Shown: in pieces, positions 34,101 through 48,589 of the stretch
Position numbering within the stretch: position 1 is the stretch's first letter
Layout: each line of letters begins with the position of its first letter
Made by a program: the position numbers and the translations under genes
DNA from: Aphrophora alni
Lineage: Eukaryota > Arthropoda > Insecta > Hemiptera > Aphrophoridae
Length of the DNA stretch: 64,000 nt
Reading direction: 5' to 3'
Assembly (NCBI GenBank): GCA_963513935.1
Contig: OY740769.1
Span: 109,347,762 to 109,411,761 of the forward strand
Notes under the pieces: generated by a model
The model's input: the letters and a program-made list of their open reading frames with translations, nothing else
Told to the model about the DNA's origin: nothing
Database searches by the model: none

Positions 34101-37100
34101 TATTACGATTTACGATTACTATTACGATTTACGATTACTATGACGATTTACGATTACTATGACGATTTACGATTACTATTACAATTTTTGATTACTATTA
34201 CGATTTACGATTACTATTACGATTTACGATTGCTATTACGATTTACGATTACTAATACGGTTTACTATTACTATGACGGTTTACTATTACTATGACGATT
34301 TACGATTACTATTACGATTTACGAATACTATTACGATTTACGATTACTATTACGATTTACGATTACTATTACGATTTACGATTACTATTACGATTTACGA
34401 TTACTATTACGATTTTCGATTACATTTACGATTACTATTACGATTTACGATTACTATTGCGATTTACGATTACTATTACGATTTACGATTACTATTACGA
34501 TTTACGATTACTATTACGGTTTACGATTACTATTACGGTTTACTATTACTATTACGATTTACGATTACTATTACGGTTTACTATTACTATTACGGTTTAC
34601 TATTACTAAGACGATTTACGATTACTATTACGATTACTATTGCGATTTACGATTACTATTACGATTTACGATTACTATTACGATTTACGATTACTATTAC
34701 GATTTACGATTACTATTACGATTTACGATTAATATTACGATTTACGATTACTATTACGATTTTCGATTACATTTACGATTACTATTACGATTTACGATTA
34801 CTATTGCGATTTACGATTACTATTACGATTTACGATTACTATTACGATTTACGATTACTATTACGGTTTACGATTACTATTACGGTTTACTATTACTATT
34901 ACGATTTACGATTACTATTACGGTTTACTATTACTATTACGGTTTACGATTACTATTACGGTTTACTATTACTAAGACGATTTACGATTACTATTGCGAT
35001 TTACGATTACTATTACGATTTACGATTACTATTACGATTTACGATTACTATTACGATTTACGATTACTATTACGATTTACGATTAATATTACGATTTACG
35101 ATTACTATTACGATTTTCGATTACATTTACGATTACTATTACGATTTACGATTACTATTGCGATTTACGATTATTGTTACGATTTACGATTACTATTACG
35201 ATTTACGATTACTATTACGGTTTACGATTACTATTACGGTTTACTATTACTATTACGATTTACGATTACTATTACGGTTTACTATTACTATTACGGTTTA
35301 CTATTACTAAGACGATTTACGATTACTATTACGATTTTCGATTACATTTACGATTACTATTACGATTTACGATTACTATTACGATTTACGATTACTATTT
35401 ACGATTACTATTACGGTTTACTATTACTATGACGATTTACGATTACTATTACGATTTACGATTACTATGACGATTTACGATTAATATTACGGTTTACTAT
35501 TACTATGACAATTTACAATTACTATTACGATTTACGATTACTATGACGATTTACGATTACTATTACGGTTTACTATTACTATGACAATTTACAATTACTA
35601 TTACGATTTACGATTAATATTACTATTTTCGATTACATTTACGATTACTATTACGATTTACGATTACTATTACGATTTACGATTGCTATTACGATTTACG
35701 ATTACTAATACGGTTTACTATTACTATGACGGTTTACTATTACTATGACGATTTACGATTACTATTACGATTTACGAATACTATTACGATTTACGATTAC
35801 TATTACGATTTACGATTACTATTACGATTTACGATTACTATTACGATTTACGATTACTATTACGATTTTCGATTACATTTACGATTACTATTACGATTTA
35901 CGATTACTATTGCGATTTACGATTACTATTACGATTTACGATTACTATTACGATTTACGATTACTATTACGATTTACGATTACTATTACGATTTACGATT
36001 AATATTACGATTTACGATTACTATTACGATTTTCGATTACATTTACGATTACTATTACGATTTACGATTACTATTGCGATTTACGATTACTATTACGATT
36101 TACGATTACTATTACGATTTACGATTACTATTACGGTTTACGATTACTATTACGGTTTACTATTACTATTACGATTTACGATTACTATTACGGTTTACTA
36201 TTACTATTACGGTTTACTATTACTAAGACGATTTACGATTACTATTACGATTTTCGATTACATTTACGATTACTATTACGATTTACGATTACTATTACGA
36301 TTTACGATTACTATTTACGATTACTATTACGGTTTACTATTACTATGACGATTTACGATTACTATTACGATTTACGATTACTATGACGATTTACGATTAC
36401 TATTACGGTTTACTATTACTATGACAATTTACAATTACTATTACGATTTACGATTACTATGACGATTTACGATTACTATTACGGTTTACTATTACTATGA
36501 CAATTTACAATTACTATTACGATTTACGATTACTATTACTATTTTCGATTACATTTACGATTACTATTACGATTTACGATTACTATTACGGTATACTATT
36601 ACTATGACGGTTTACTAATACTATTACGATTTACGATTACTATTACGATTTACGATTACTATTACGATTTACGATTACTATTACGGTTTACTATTACTAT
36701 GACAATTTACAATTACTATTACGATTTACGATTACTATTACGATTTACGATTACTATGACGATTTACGATTACTATGACGATTTACGATTACTATTACAA
36801 TTTTTGATTACTATTACGATTTACGATTACTATTACGATTTACGATTGCTATTACGATTTACGATTACTAATACGGTTTACTATTACTATGACGGTTTAC
36901 TATTACTATGACGATTTACGATTACTATTACGATTTACGAATACTATTACGATTTACGATTACTATTACGATTTACGATTACTATTACGATTTACGATTA
37001 CTATTACGATTTACGATTACTATTACGATTTTCGATTACATTTACGATTACTATTACGATTTACGATTACTATTGCGATTTACGATTACTATTACGATTT

Positions 37101-40100
37101 ACGATTACTATTACGATTTACGATTACTATTACGGTTTACGATTACTATTACGGTTTACTATTACTATTACGATTTACGATTACTATTACGGTTTACTAT
37201 TACTATTACGGTTTACTATTACTAAGACGATTTACGATTACTATTACGATTACTATTGCGATTTACGATTACTATTACGATTTACGATTACTATTACGAT
37301 TTACGATTACTATTACGATTTACGATTACTATTACGATTTACGATTAATATTACGATTTACGATTACTATTACGATTTTCGATTACATTTACGATTACTA
37401 TTACGATTTACGATTACTATTGCGATTTACGATTACTATTACGATTTACGATTACTATTACGATTTACGATTACTATTACGGTTTACGATTACTATTACG
37501 GTTTACTATTACTATTACGATTTACGATTACTATTACGGTTTACTATTACTATTACGGTTTACGATTACTATTACGGTTTACTATTACTAAGACGATTTA
37601 CGATTACTATTGCGATTTACGATTACTATTACGATTTACGATTACTATTACGATTTACGATTACTATTACGATTTACGATTACTATTACGATTTACGATT
37701 AATATTACGATTTACGATTACTATTACGATTTTCGTTTACATTTACGATTACTATTACGATTTACGATTACTATTGCGATTTACGATTATTGTTACGATT
37801 TACGATTACTATTACGATTTACGATTACTATTACGGTTTACGATTACTATTACGGTTTACTATTACTATTACGATTTACGATTACTATTACGGTTTACTA
37901 TTACCATTACGGTTTACTATTACTAAGACGATTTACGATTACTATTACGATTTTCGATTACATTTACGATTACTATTACGATTTACGATTACTATTACGA
38001 TTTACGATTACTATTTACGATTACTATTACGGTTTACTATTACTATGACGATTTACGATTACTATTACGATTTACGATTACTATGACGATTTACGATTAA
38101 TATTACGGTTTACTATTACTATGACAATTTACAATTACTATTACGATTTACGATTACTATGACGATTTACGATTACTATTACGGTTTACTATTACTATGA
38201 CAATTTACAATTACTATTACGATTTACGATTAATATTACTATTTTCGATTACATTTACGATTACTATTACGATTTACGATTACTATTACGGTTTACTATT
38301 ACTATGACAATTTACAATTACTATTACGATTTACGATTACTATTACGATTTACGATTACTATGACGATTTACGATTACTATGACGATTTACGATTACTAT
38401 TACAATTTTTGATTACTATTACGATTTACGATTACTATTACGATTTACGATTGCTATTACGATTTACGATTACTAATACGGTTTACTATTACTATGACGG
38501 TTTACTATTACTATGACGATTTACGATTACTATTACGATTTACGAATACTATTACGATTTACGATTACTATTACGATTTACGATTACTATTACGATTTAC
38601 GATTACTATTACGATTTACGATTAATATTACGATTTACGATTACTATTACGATTTTCGATTACATTTACGATTACTATTACGATTTACGATTACTATTGC
38701 GATTTACGATTACTATTACGATTTACGATTACTATTACGATTTACGATTACTATTACGGTTTACGATTACTATTACGGTTTACTATTACTATTACGATTT
38801 ACGATTACTATTACGGTTTACTATTACTATTACGGTTTACTATTACTAAGACGATTTACGATTACTATTACGATTTTCGATTACATTTACGATTACTATT
38901 ACGATTTACGATTACTATTACTATTTACGATTACTATTACGGTTTACTATTACTATGACGATTTACGATTACTATTACGATTTACGATTACTATGACGAT
39001 TTACGATTACTATTACGGTTTACTATTACTATGACAATTTACAATTACTATTACGATTTACGATTACTATGACGATTTACGATTACTATTACGGTTTACT
39101 ATTACTATGACAATTTACAATTACTATTACGATTTACGATTACTATTACTATTTTCGATTACATTTACGATTACTATTACGATTTACGATTACTATTACG
39201 ATTTACGATTACTATTTACGATTACTATTACGGTTTACTATTACTATGACGATTTACGATTACTATTACGATTTACGATTACTATGACGATTTACGATTA
39301 ATATTACGGTTTACTATTACTATGACAATTTACAATTACTATTACGATTTACGATTACTATGACGATTTACGATTACTATTACGGTTTACTATTACTATG
39401 ACAATTTACAATTACTATTACGATTTACGATTAATATTACTATTTTCGATTACATTTACGATTACTATTACGATTTACGATTACTATTACGGTATACTAT
39501 TACTATGACGGTTTACTAATACTATTACGATTTACGATTACTATTACGATTTACGATTACTATTACGATTTACGATTACTATTACGGTTTACTATTACTA
39601 TGACAATTTACAATTACTATTACGATTTACGATTACTATTACGATTTACGATTACTATGACGATTTACGATTACTATGACGATTTACGATTACTATTACA
39701 ATTTTTGATTACTATTACGATTTACGATTACTATTACGATTTACGATTGCTATTACGATTTACGATTACTAATACGGTTTACTATTACTATGACGGTTTA
39801 CTATTACTATGACGATTTACGATTACTATTACGATTTACGAATACTATTACGATTTACGATTACTATTACGATTTACGATTACTATTACGATTTACGATT
39901 AATATTACGATTTACGATTACTATTACGATTTACGATTACTATTACGATTTTCGATTACATTTACGATTACTATTACGATTTACGATTACTATTGCGATT
40001 TACGATTACTATTACGATTTACGATTACTATTACGATTTACGATTACTATTACGGTTTACGATTACTATTACGGTTTACTATTACTATTACGATTTACGA

Positions 40101-40899
40101 TTACTATTACGGTTTACTATTACTATTACGGTTTACTATTACTAAGACGATTTACGATTACTATTACGATTTTCGATTACATTTACGATTACTATTACGA
40201 TTTACGATTACTATTACTATTTACGATTACTATTACGGTTTACTATTACTATGACGATTTACGATTACTATTACGATTTACGATTACTATGACGATTTAC
40301 GATTACTATTACGGTTTACTATTACTATGACAATTTACAATTACTATTACGATTTACGATTACTATGACGATTTACGATTACTATTACGGTTTACTATTA
40401 CTATGACAATTTACAATTACTATTACGATTTACGATTACTATTACTATTTTCGATTACATTTACGATTACTATTACGATTTACGATTACTATTACGGTAT
40501 ACTATTACTATGACGGTTTACTAATACTATTACGATTTACGATTACTATTACGATTTACGATTACTATTACGATTTACGATTACTATTACGGTTTACTAT
40601 TACTATGACAATTTACAATTACTATTACGATTTACGATTACTATTACGATTTACGATTACTATGACGATTTACGATTACTATGACGATTTACGATTACTA
40701 TTACAATTTTTGATTACTATTACGATTTACGATTACTATTACGATTTACGATTACTATTACGATTTACGATTACTAATACGGTTTACTATTACTATGACG
40801 GTATACTATTACTATGACGATTTACGATTACTATTACGATTTACGAATACTATTACGATTTACGATTACTATTACGATTTACGATTACTATTACGATTA
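31192..40899 (+). repeat. 9.7-kb satellite array, 19-bp monomer with higher-order repeats
   Basis: The core monomer is ACGATTTACGATTACTATT, repeated about 500 times. Recurrent variants include ACGGTTTACTATTACTATT, ACAATTTACAATTACTATT, ACGATTTTCGATTACATTT and versions ending ATG or AAG, plus truncated 12-base units. Variants occur in the same order in long blocks. One landmark block begins at 32376, 32737, 34083, 36699, 38304, 39600 and 40605. The segments at 34083-35500 and 36699-38116 match with a constant offset of 2616, with very few differences. Monomers on the plus strand have almost no stop codons in any frame, so long Asp-Tyr/Leu-Arg-rich open frames appear in all three frames. They reflect the repeat and are not genes. 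Class: tandem satellite, possibly heterochromatic; a centromeric or pericentromeric role is not shown. Confidence 0.97.
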
Positions 40900-42827
40900 A
40901 TTTAAAAATAATTTGTAGGACATCCGTATGAGTCATCTCTATAGGCTGAACGGCTGAACTAATTCTCGTAATTTTCACTAATCTCCCCCAGGGTGGTTTA
41001 GTTCTGCAGCATAAATCCCGATTTTAAAATTTTGTGATTCCGAATAAGTGAAAAGCTATCAAACAATTCCACAACAAGTTGCTAAAGAAGAAGAGGCAGC
41101 TTTCTATAACTGTATTTCTCTAGGGGGTCGAAGGGAGGCACCTTGGCATTATTTGGTCTAATTTGTATATTGATAAAAAATCTCTATTCTCCATGACTTT
41201 CGACTCAGGAATAATATCTGGCACACTCGCTTTGTTCAATTTTTATGTATACTGGAAAATTAGTAGCACCAGTAATCCAAATTACATTCCTCTATATTGT
41301 TCTTAATCACATTTACAGTTGTGACATAGTTTTTCTTTTTACCAATTAATTATTATAGCAACTCGTGTAAGACACAGGCTTTTGTGTGTCTTTATTTGTT
41401 CCACTAAAACAGTTTTTTATTTTTATGAAAATCAATGTCTAGCATTACTTCTTGCGCCTGTTGTAATTTTAAATTAATAGTGTATGTAAAAAAAAAAATA
41501 ATAATAAAACGAAAACCATAACGTGACCAAAAAAATCAAAATGTCACAGTTTTTGAGAGAATAATGTGAATTTTAAAACATCTTAATAATAGCAACATTT
41601 GCCTTTCTGTCGAAGTATAATAAATACAAAATCTTCTTTAGATAAAAGAAATTTTTCTTTCTCTTCAAGTTTGTAGACGAATTTGTGGAAAGGAAGTTGT
41701 TTACGTAAGGATTGGCCCAGACTTGAATATCTCGCAAATTGTCGTCTGTTTTAGTACATCCTGTGCCGCATAAGCAAGTGGAAAGTGTAACAAAATCATG
41801 GATATTACAATTTGCATACTTGTCCTTGCCAAATCTAGGTCGGCCAAGGCTGTTCAACAACCTTCAACTCCAGTTTGCCAAATGCAATATTTACTTCCTC
41901 GATCCAAATTCAAAGAGACTGAAATTTAGCTGCTAACGTCTGGCGTTTATTCGAAGAGAAACTAACAAAAATTAAGTTCAAAAGATAAGCTCCATTTAGC
42001 GATTACAAATTGATCAAGTGTGAGCATAACAAAAATAAAAGAAAAGAAAGTAATTTATCGGCTGTGAATCATAAAAAAGAGTTATAAATTTCAAAATAGT
42101 CCCATTAGAATATTTTTCGGCAGTAATTTACCCACTTTAGAATAATACAATAACACAGTAGTTCATTGTGTACTGCTTAAACATCTGTATCTGTATCCTA
42201 TAAATTTCCCCCTTACAATAAACTATAGTCTGTATGACAGTGGTTGGCGTGTGGACCTTTGGCCTACCAGCTGTCTCCCCCCCCTCGTTGTAATCCTTCC
42301 ACCCGGGCTCATCAGCTGTTAATTGCTGTCGGAGTTACCTCACTGTGCGTCCAGTATGAAACAATTTTGTTTGCATCGCTGATACTATCAGAGAAATAAT
42401 ACGATGAAAATGACTCAAAACACGACTAAGGAATATTAAAAATTGGGCGTTTTAAAATAACAATGACTGAACAATTACAAATAGTTTATTTCTATCATTT
42501 AATTTATAATCACTTTACATATTTACAATGACTTATCCTATAAATTGTAATAATTGATGTTGGTAAATGTAATCAATCCGAGTAATCACAGAACCTATTG
42601 AAAAAAAAATCATTTGCTAATATTTTTCTGAAAAATAATTATTTTTAAATAAGACCAGTTATGACAGCTTATATATAAAGTATATTTTACTATTATGACT
42701 TTGCTCCTATTATATTTTTATAATATCTTATGGAACAGCGTTTCTCAAACATTTTGATCTTTGAAGTACAGTATAAAGCAAATTATTTTAATTACAAAAC
42801 TAAATATATCAAGTCTACCTATTCTCA
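40900..42827. other. AT-rich non-coding DNA after the satellite
   Basis: No supported gene. Immediately after the array, about 40922-41045 (GGCTGAACGGCTGAACTAAT) resembles the untranslated tails of insect mobile elements, but there is no coding part. Confidence 0.45.
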
Positions 42828-43168
42828 TTAAACCAGCTGTTCGTCTTCTTCGTCAGAGTTCCTGTTACTGTCGTCATCATCTGAATCTCCAAGTTATTGA
42901 TTTCCTTCACTCAGCAGATCATTATCCATTTATTTCTTTACGTGTTCAACACATTCTACTTGGTAGGTGTTTACTGCTTCAAAAAACAAATTTTGAACAT
43001 CGTCCAGTTTGATTATTGTGTTACACTGTTTGACGTAATTCTTCAGGTGAGTCTAGACCTTTTCATTAGCACTAACATTACAGCGATAACGCGGAAGCCG
43101 TATAACCCTAAATCCAAGCTCAGATGCTTTCATCGTAATGAAATAAGAAGTCAGTTGGGGCTTGTATA
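42828..43168 (-). pseudogene. C-terminal fragment of a Tc1/IS630-type transposase, broken
   Basis: On the minus strand a single frame reads ASELGFRVIRLPRYRCNVSA, then NEKV, a stop, THLKNYVKQCNTIIKLDDVQ, NLFFEAVNTYQVECVEHVKK, a stop, and an acidic tail with DSDDDDSNRNSDEEDE. This is the pattern of the last catalytic region (RLPPYHC..NPIE..W..VK), the AVN....C..HV helix and the acidic tail found in insect DDE elements. The position of the expected glutamate (NPIE) reads ANEK, and there are three in-frame stops, so it is inactive. The N-terminal DNA-binding and first DDE parts are not found. Ends are approximate. Confidence 0.75.
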
Positions 43169-44104
43169 GCTTGACAGTTCACGCACGTGGTTCGTGTTAC
43201 GGACTCCTAGTGACCTCACCCAATTTGCCGTTTCTCTATTTTTTAAAATAATATATGTAGTTGTAAAACTAACTGAAAACCACGCAACTTCCGAATTAGA
43301 TATAATTTCTTGTAGAAATTTATTTAAATTTCAGTAACATTTGGACCGTATACAAACTAGGTTTTACTAAATATTTTTATTACTAAAAACGTAATTGTTG
43401 GCAAATTCAAAACGACGGCTGTTTACAACAGGTTTAAACAAAACCTTTTAATTAGATTATTTTGTCTGGCTTGGCAATTAACAACCTAGTCGAGGGGACA
43501 ATCGAGCGGATCCATAAAAAACAGGGGGATCGAAGATTCCCGTCCTACTTTGTTATTGTTTGAACTACTTGTCGCGATTTACTTAGAACAAAAAGAGCAA
43601 GGATATTTAAATTGAATTATTTCCAGGAAATGCAATGTAAGCATGTTGTGATTTAGATTATAACTGTACTAACCAAATTCAATTAGAGATATATGGAACA
43701 GTTATAGAATAAAATGCGTAATGTGGTCCCAATTTTCGATAAAATTTGAAAATCGTAAGATTTTGTAATAAATAAGAGTAAAATACAAAAGTAGAAGTTT
43801 AGTGCGTTAAAAAAAAAAAGTTAAATTTCAGGAAAGAAAACCACAAACACAATATTTAGTAAATTCTACGTTTTATTGAGTCTTGCCGACCATGGTTTCG
43901 CCAGTGACGGCATTTACGAAGCAGCTTAACACAGACTAAAAAGGAAAATTGTCAAGGGATAGAGCTATGAAAGTTATCCCAACTGTTTATTGGGGTAAAC
44001 AAATTCTTGCTTTCTCTTTTAAAAGTTTAGTTCTCGATCGCGTCATGATTCTCATTTGTGGAATAAGTGGAAAAATTTTCATCCTTATAAGTTAACAAAA
44101 CTTG
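43169..44104. other. AT-rich non-coding DNA
   Basis: No gene recognised. Confidence 0.5.
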
Positions 44105-44185
44105 ATGATAATTGATTTATACTCTCGAAACGTCGTGTATTAGTTTTCATGTACACAAATGATAGCAAACGTCCGATTAAACCAT
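44105..44185 (-). repeat. copy of part of the 23577-23760 repeat
   Basis: Read on the minus strand it has GTTTGCTATCATTTGTGTAC, ACACGACGTTTCGAGAGTAT and AAATCAAT, matching 23590-23655 with few substitutions. Confidence 0.7.
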
Positions 44186-44857
44186 ATTAATAATTCAGTG
44201 AATACTAAAACTCAGCCGACATGCGTAAATATGACTGAAATTCAAGTATAATTCTAGGTACTAAAGCATTTATTCCTGATTTGTTTTTAAGCCTATCTTT
44301 GTTTTACCTTAGAAAATTCGTTCCTGCATCGTTTGATCTAACATCGGTCTCATATTGAAATACGTTAATCTAGTTTTCTGGTTTACAAATATAGTAAATC
44401 GGAGCCTACACACTAGATTTTTTTAAAAATGGACACATACACGTACACACTATATGAGCCTAATTACTCCTATGGTAGTTCTAGGGTGTCGGCGTTTCTA
44501 TTGGGCATATAATAGCTATATTAGATATTTGTTAATATTGTAAACACTCAATAAAGATGTATTGCGGGAAGAAAGTTTTATTGCCTTTGAAGAGCTATCT
44601 ACGCCCCTTGGCAACATCTCTTGAATGGTCGGAAAGTAGTTCCTACAGTGAAAGTTCAAGAAAAACAGCAGCTTTCTGTACGAAGTGATAAAAGCCTGGA
44701 GCGGATTGATACACAAGATATCTATTGAAGTTTACCGAGCACATGCAAAACTGAGTTTATACATAACTTAATGAGCCCAGTTAAATAGTGATAAAACTTT
44801 TTAATTTTGCAGTCGATATGCTGTTGGGATGTAACTGGGTGACCGATAATTTATTTT
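44186..44857. other. non-coding DNA
   Basis: No gene. The minus-strand 66-codon frame 44516-44716 has no recognisable features. Confidence 0.45.
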
Positions 44858-45325
44858 CCGGCATACTCCTTCAAAAACAGCTGTTTTCCATACATGCATT
44901 GTGATGCTAAAGTTGTTCTTTTTAGTCCTAGGACGTAAAAAACATTAGCTGAGGTCGAGGTCATCAGATGTTACTCCGTTTAAGCCTATATGAATTAATT
45001 AACGATTGTAAAGAATCTATAAAAAAACAACCGACACTCTCGATTGTAAATAATAGATAAAACAGCTGTTACCATCGATTTTCTAAACAGCTGTAATAGT
45101 TGCAAACTTGTGTAACTTGTCCACACTTTTGAAGGTAAAATAGGTTATAAGATTTTAGTTTATGTGAAATTGTTTTCTTATGTTGCTTGCAGTATAACGT
45201 AAAATATAGTTCATCACTAGGACCAAAGGAATCTTTTCGATCCTCGCTCATTTTCTAGTTAAACTTGAGCTTGTATCGAAAAGCTTCACTTTTGGTCCTA
45301 GTGATGAAATATACTATTTTGTAAG
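44858..45325 (+). mobile_element. family A repeat, copy 3
   Basis: Same order of blocks as copy 1, with the palindromic end at about 45211-45309: TTCATCACTAGGACCAAAGG pairs with TTTGGTCCTAGTGATGAA. The minus-strand mini-ORF in the hairpin reads MSEDRKDSFGPSDELYFTLY. It lacks about 25 bp present in copies 1, 2 and 4 (after the ATCGATTTT block). Confidence 0.8.
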
Positions 45326-48300
45326 TTTGAGGCGCTACAGTCTAAACTGTCTTATTTTCTTATATTACAGGATGTCCTTGATATATTCGGACAAAATTTG
45401 GGAATGCCATTTCGTTCATGAAAATAAGTAAAATAGTTCATATAAACAAGTGTCTGAAAACAATATGTCGGTCTCTTTGTATTTTGCTTAAACACAATTA
45501 AGTTCGACAGTGGATGATATAATTAAGTGTAGATTTAGTAGACTATTTTTTTATGTAACCTTTTACTAGTATAACTAAACATCAACCTTTATTTTATAAA
45601 TGGAAACCGTATATGTAGAAAACTATTATTTTTGTGAAAAATGTACGAAAGACAAACTATATCGCTCTTTAAACTATAAAATCGATGATGTCATTTTTAG
45701 TAAATAAAATATAATGGAGTAATCTATATAAAAGTGAATAACATCGTGTTTGTCGAATAAGAACAAATAAATCTGCTGCTTGTAATTTGTTGTAAAATTT
45801 ACAAATTTTAGTCGTGTATTTATTTGTTTACTTCATCACATCTCGATTGTTCCATAAGACATATGGCATATCATAATTATTATAATTTATATAGAAATAT
45901 ATTTTTAATACTAAAACAACATAGTAATATAAACATATAAATATACATAAAAAATAGCCATTCAACAGAATTATAAATTAACAAATTTTCAAACAAGAAT
46001 AAATCAAAATAAAAATGCTTTCCCGACACCAGCATACTGAGTTTAGATGCTTCTTGTGGCGCAAATGTATTCTTCCAACTAGTAAAACTCATTTTCATCG
46101 AAGTAACACCTGAGTGAACTCTTTAAGCTACTTTATGGCAGAGTAATATACCCCAAGTTCAATAAATGTAAGTCTGTGGTCAGGATATTGAAGAAATTGA
46201 TTACGGATGGATATTCGTAGCAGTGTTGATTAATTTGAAATATGCTCTGAATGGACTCTAAAAAAATTAAAATTTCATAAATGTAAATACAAAGAAAATT
46301 GTATACACGATTGATTACGATTCAGGCGGAACATTGGGAGTACAATTCTATTTTTCAACGGAAATAATAATAAAGGCTCTACAGAGTTAACCCCAGATAG
46401 TCACCCGAGAACAGACGTAAACTGCTTTAATTACTTTCAAACTAGTCCCAGATTCGGAGACCAAAGCAAACCGATGCCAATAGCTCAACAAGATCTTAAA
46501 TACGACTTTTCCACTTTAAATTTTCATCTGAGGGAGTGTCAAGGGATGTTTGGATTATTTCATTACCTTTAGTTACATCTAATTTAGGGTTAGAATATAA
46601 GCTATAATAAATTAATTTTGTTTTTATTACATTAAGTTTTAAATTATTTGCACAGATCAATCTTTTGTCGTAGATAAGGCTAATGCTGCTGCATTAGCCA
46701 GGTCTGCTTTATTTTGTCAGCTATTGTTAAGTAGTATTCACTATTTTATTAGTAAAAGGCTACATACACAATAGGTATACCAAATCTAAAGTCAATATAT
46801 CACCCATTTTTGAAATTATTTGTTAAATTTGTTTTTAAACATACGCACAAACAGGCGATCAGACAGAAAAATTTTTTCGAACCTATGTTTATAGTAACTT
46901 GTTTATTTCTTTTTATGTAAGGAATCCACTTCAAAATTATTCTCTCAGTTAGAAATATTTTAGGAACTATATGTTTATAAAATATTGATTTAAAAAAATA
47001 TATATTTTTAATGACTGTCGATGGTTTTGTAATTCCTTTTCTGTGTACAAAACGTAAACGCTTTACTCGAATTCTCCAGAGACTTTTTTTTTTATTAGGT
47101 AGTAGGTAAAAACAAGACCCTTATAATTTCACGCGCGTGTCTGTCCGTCTGTAAGTCGCAATTTATATGGAGAAGACGATAAATTGTATAAATTTAAAAC
47201 TTTGCATTTATATTATACCACATATAAGACAAATATAGTGGTAAGACCTTGGGGTAGTTATCACCTAAGGGACAAAAACTATTGCATTGAAATTGTTTTA
47301 AATTATTTATGGGTATCAAACAAAACGGATTACGAATATGTATGTTTATTTGTCAAAAAAATAGTATGTTGGCTCTTGGCCAAATTTAAAGTGTCATATA
47401 TATCACTCTCCCTCAAACTTGAACACAGCGTGACACATAAATATCAAAATAAAAAAATAAAAATGGATTTGAAATTTAATTGCAAAAATTATATTATATT
47501 TTTTTGTGTGACGAATACAACTTGATTTAACCGTACGATGAAAAATGCATAGCGTGTGCGTCTTTGTGAGATGTGAGATATACAATTCAAAAGATGGATT
47601 GGATTTTCATTGATCTCTATTAGAGTCCGTAGGTAAACTCAAGGACCCTTATAATTTCACGCAAATGCCTGTCTGTACAATTTAAACTGCCGTTTCACAC
47701 TTAAAATAACTGTCCCTATATGATTACGGACCCTAAGTCATGTGGTTTTAGGAAACACTTGGCCCTTTAATTCCTCTTTTTTCCTTTTTTTTTAGACTAA
47801 TTATTTAGATAGACTAACTGCAATTTTGGAAATACCTGTCATAAGACAAAAACTTTAAATTCCGATTTTGATCAAATGTTACTGAAATGTAAATTAAGAT
47901 TTTTAAACATATTTCTCGTCATATCCTCAAAAATGCCGGTTTCGAGCAGATAAACTGAAATGTTTGGTTTGGTTAATTTATGAGTTTGTGCAATTATTGA
48001 TCACAGTTCAGTGCGTTTTTATTTTATACAGACTCCTGTTGGGATCAACAAAACAACTAATGCATTCTTATGAATAATCTGAAAATAACTGTTTAACCTA
48101 GTAGCTCATTTTGAGTAACTTGTCAATCCACACATGATTAACCTCGTCAAACAATTTAAAACCAGATAATATTGTAAGAAACCTGCGATGTATCACGTTA
48201 ACGTATTATACTGCTACTACGTGGCAAACATTATTTTATTCCCAACGATTACCGGTAACAACATTCCTTGCTAAGAAGCAATGTCTAATATTTACGTGTG

Positions 48301-48589
48301 TCAAGGTTGGCAGGTAACGTTTCTATCCGGTTCCGGTCATGTATTGGCAGCATTGGAGTACTAATTGGAATTATTGAAAGAGGAAATTAATCAGAGATAA
48401 CGGGAAGACTACAAAAATGGAGCGGAATCAATTCAAAGGTTGTACTTTACATCCCTAAGAAAAAAGTTTTGATCCGTCCGTTGATCTACCAATGATGAGT
48501 TTTTTTATTTGAATAAACGTTTTATTCCACGTTATTTTCTTATAATTTATTCTTCGGAAATATTATTTGAATTTAAAGTATTTCATATT
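45326..48589. other. AT-rich non-coding DNA with minor repeats
   Basis: No supported gene. CCCTTATAATTTCACGC occurs at 47119 and again at 47647 with a following TGTCTGTC, suggesting two copies of a small repeat. A minus-strand stretch at about 46030-46100 (TSWKNTFAPQEASKLSML) has a possible acceptor but no partner exon. Confidence 0.45.

Noticed and set aside
31163..40817. Many long open frames (up to 345 codons) over the satellite
   Set aside because: They lie in all three plus frames, have exactly the period of the 19-bp monomer and lack any unique sequence. They follow from a stop-free monomer.
31192..40899. CRISPR-like array or telomeric repeat
   Set aside because: There are no unique spacers between repeats, the genome is eukaryotic, and the monomer is not TTAGG-like.
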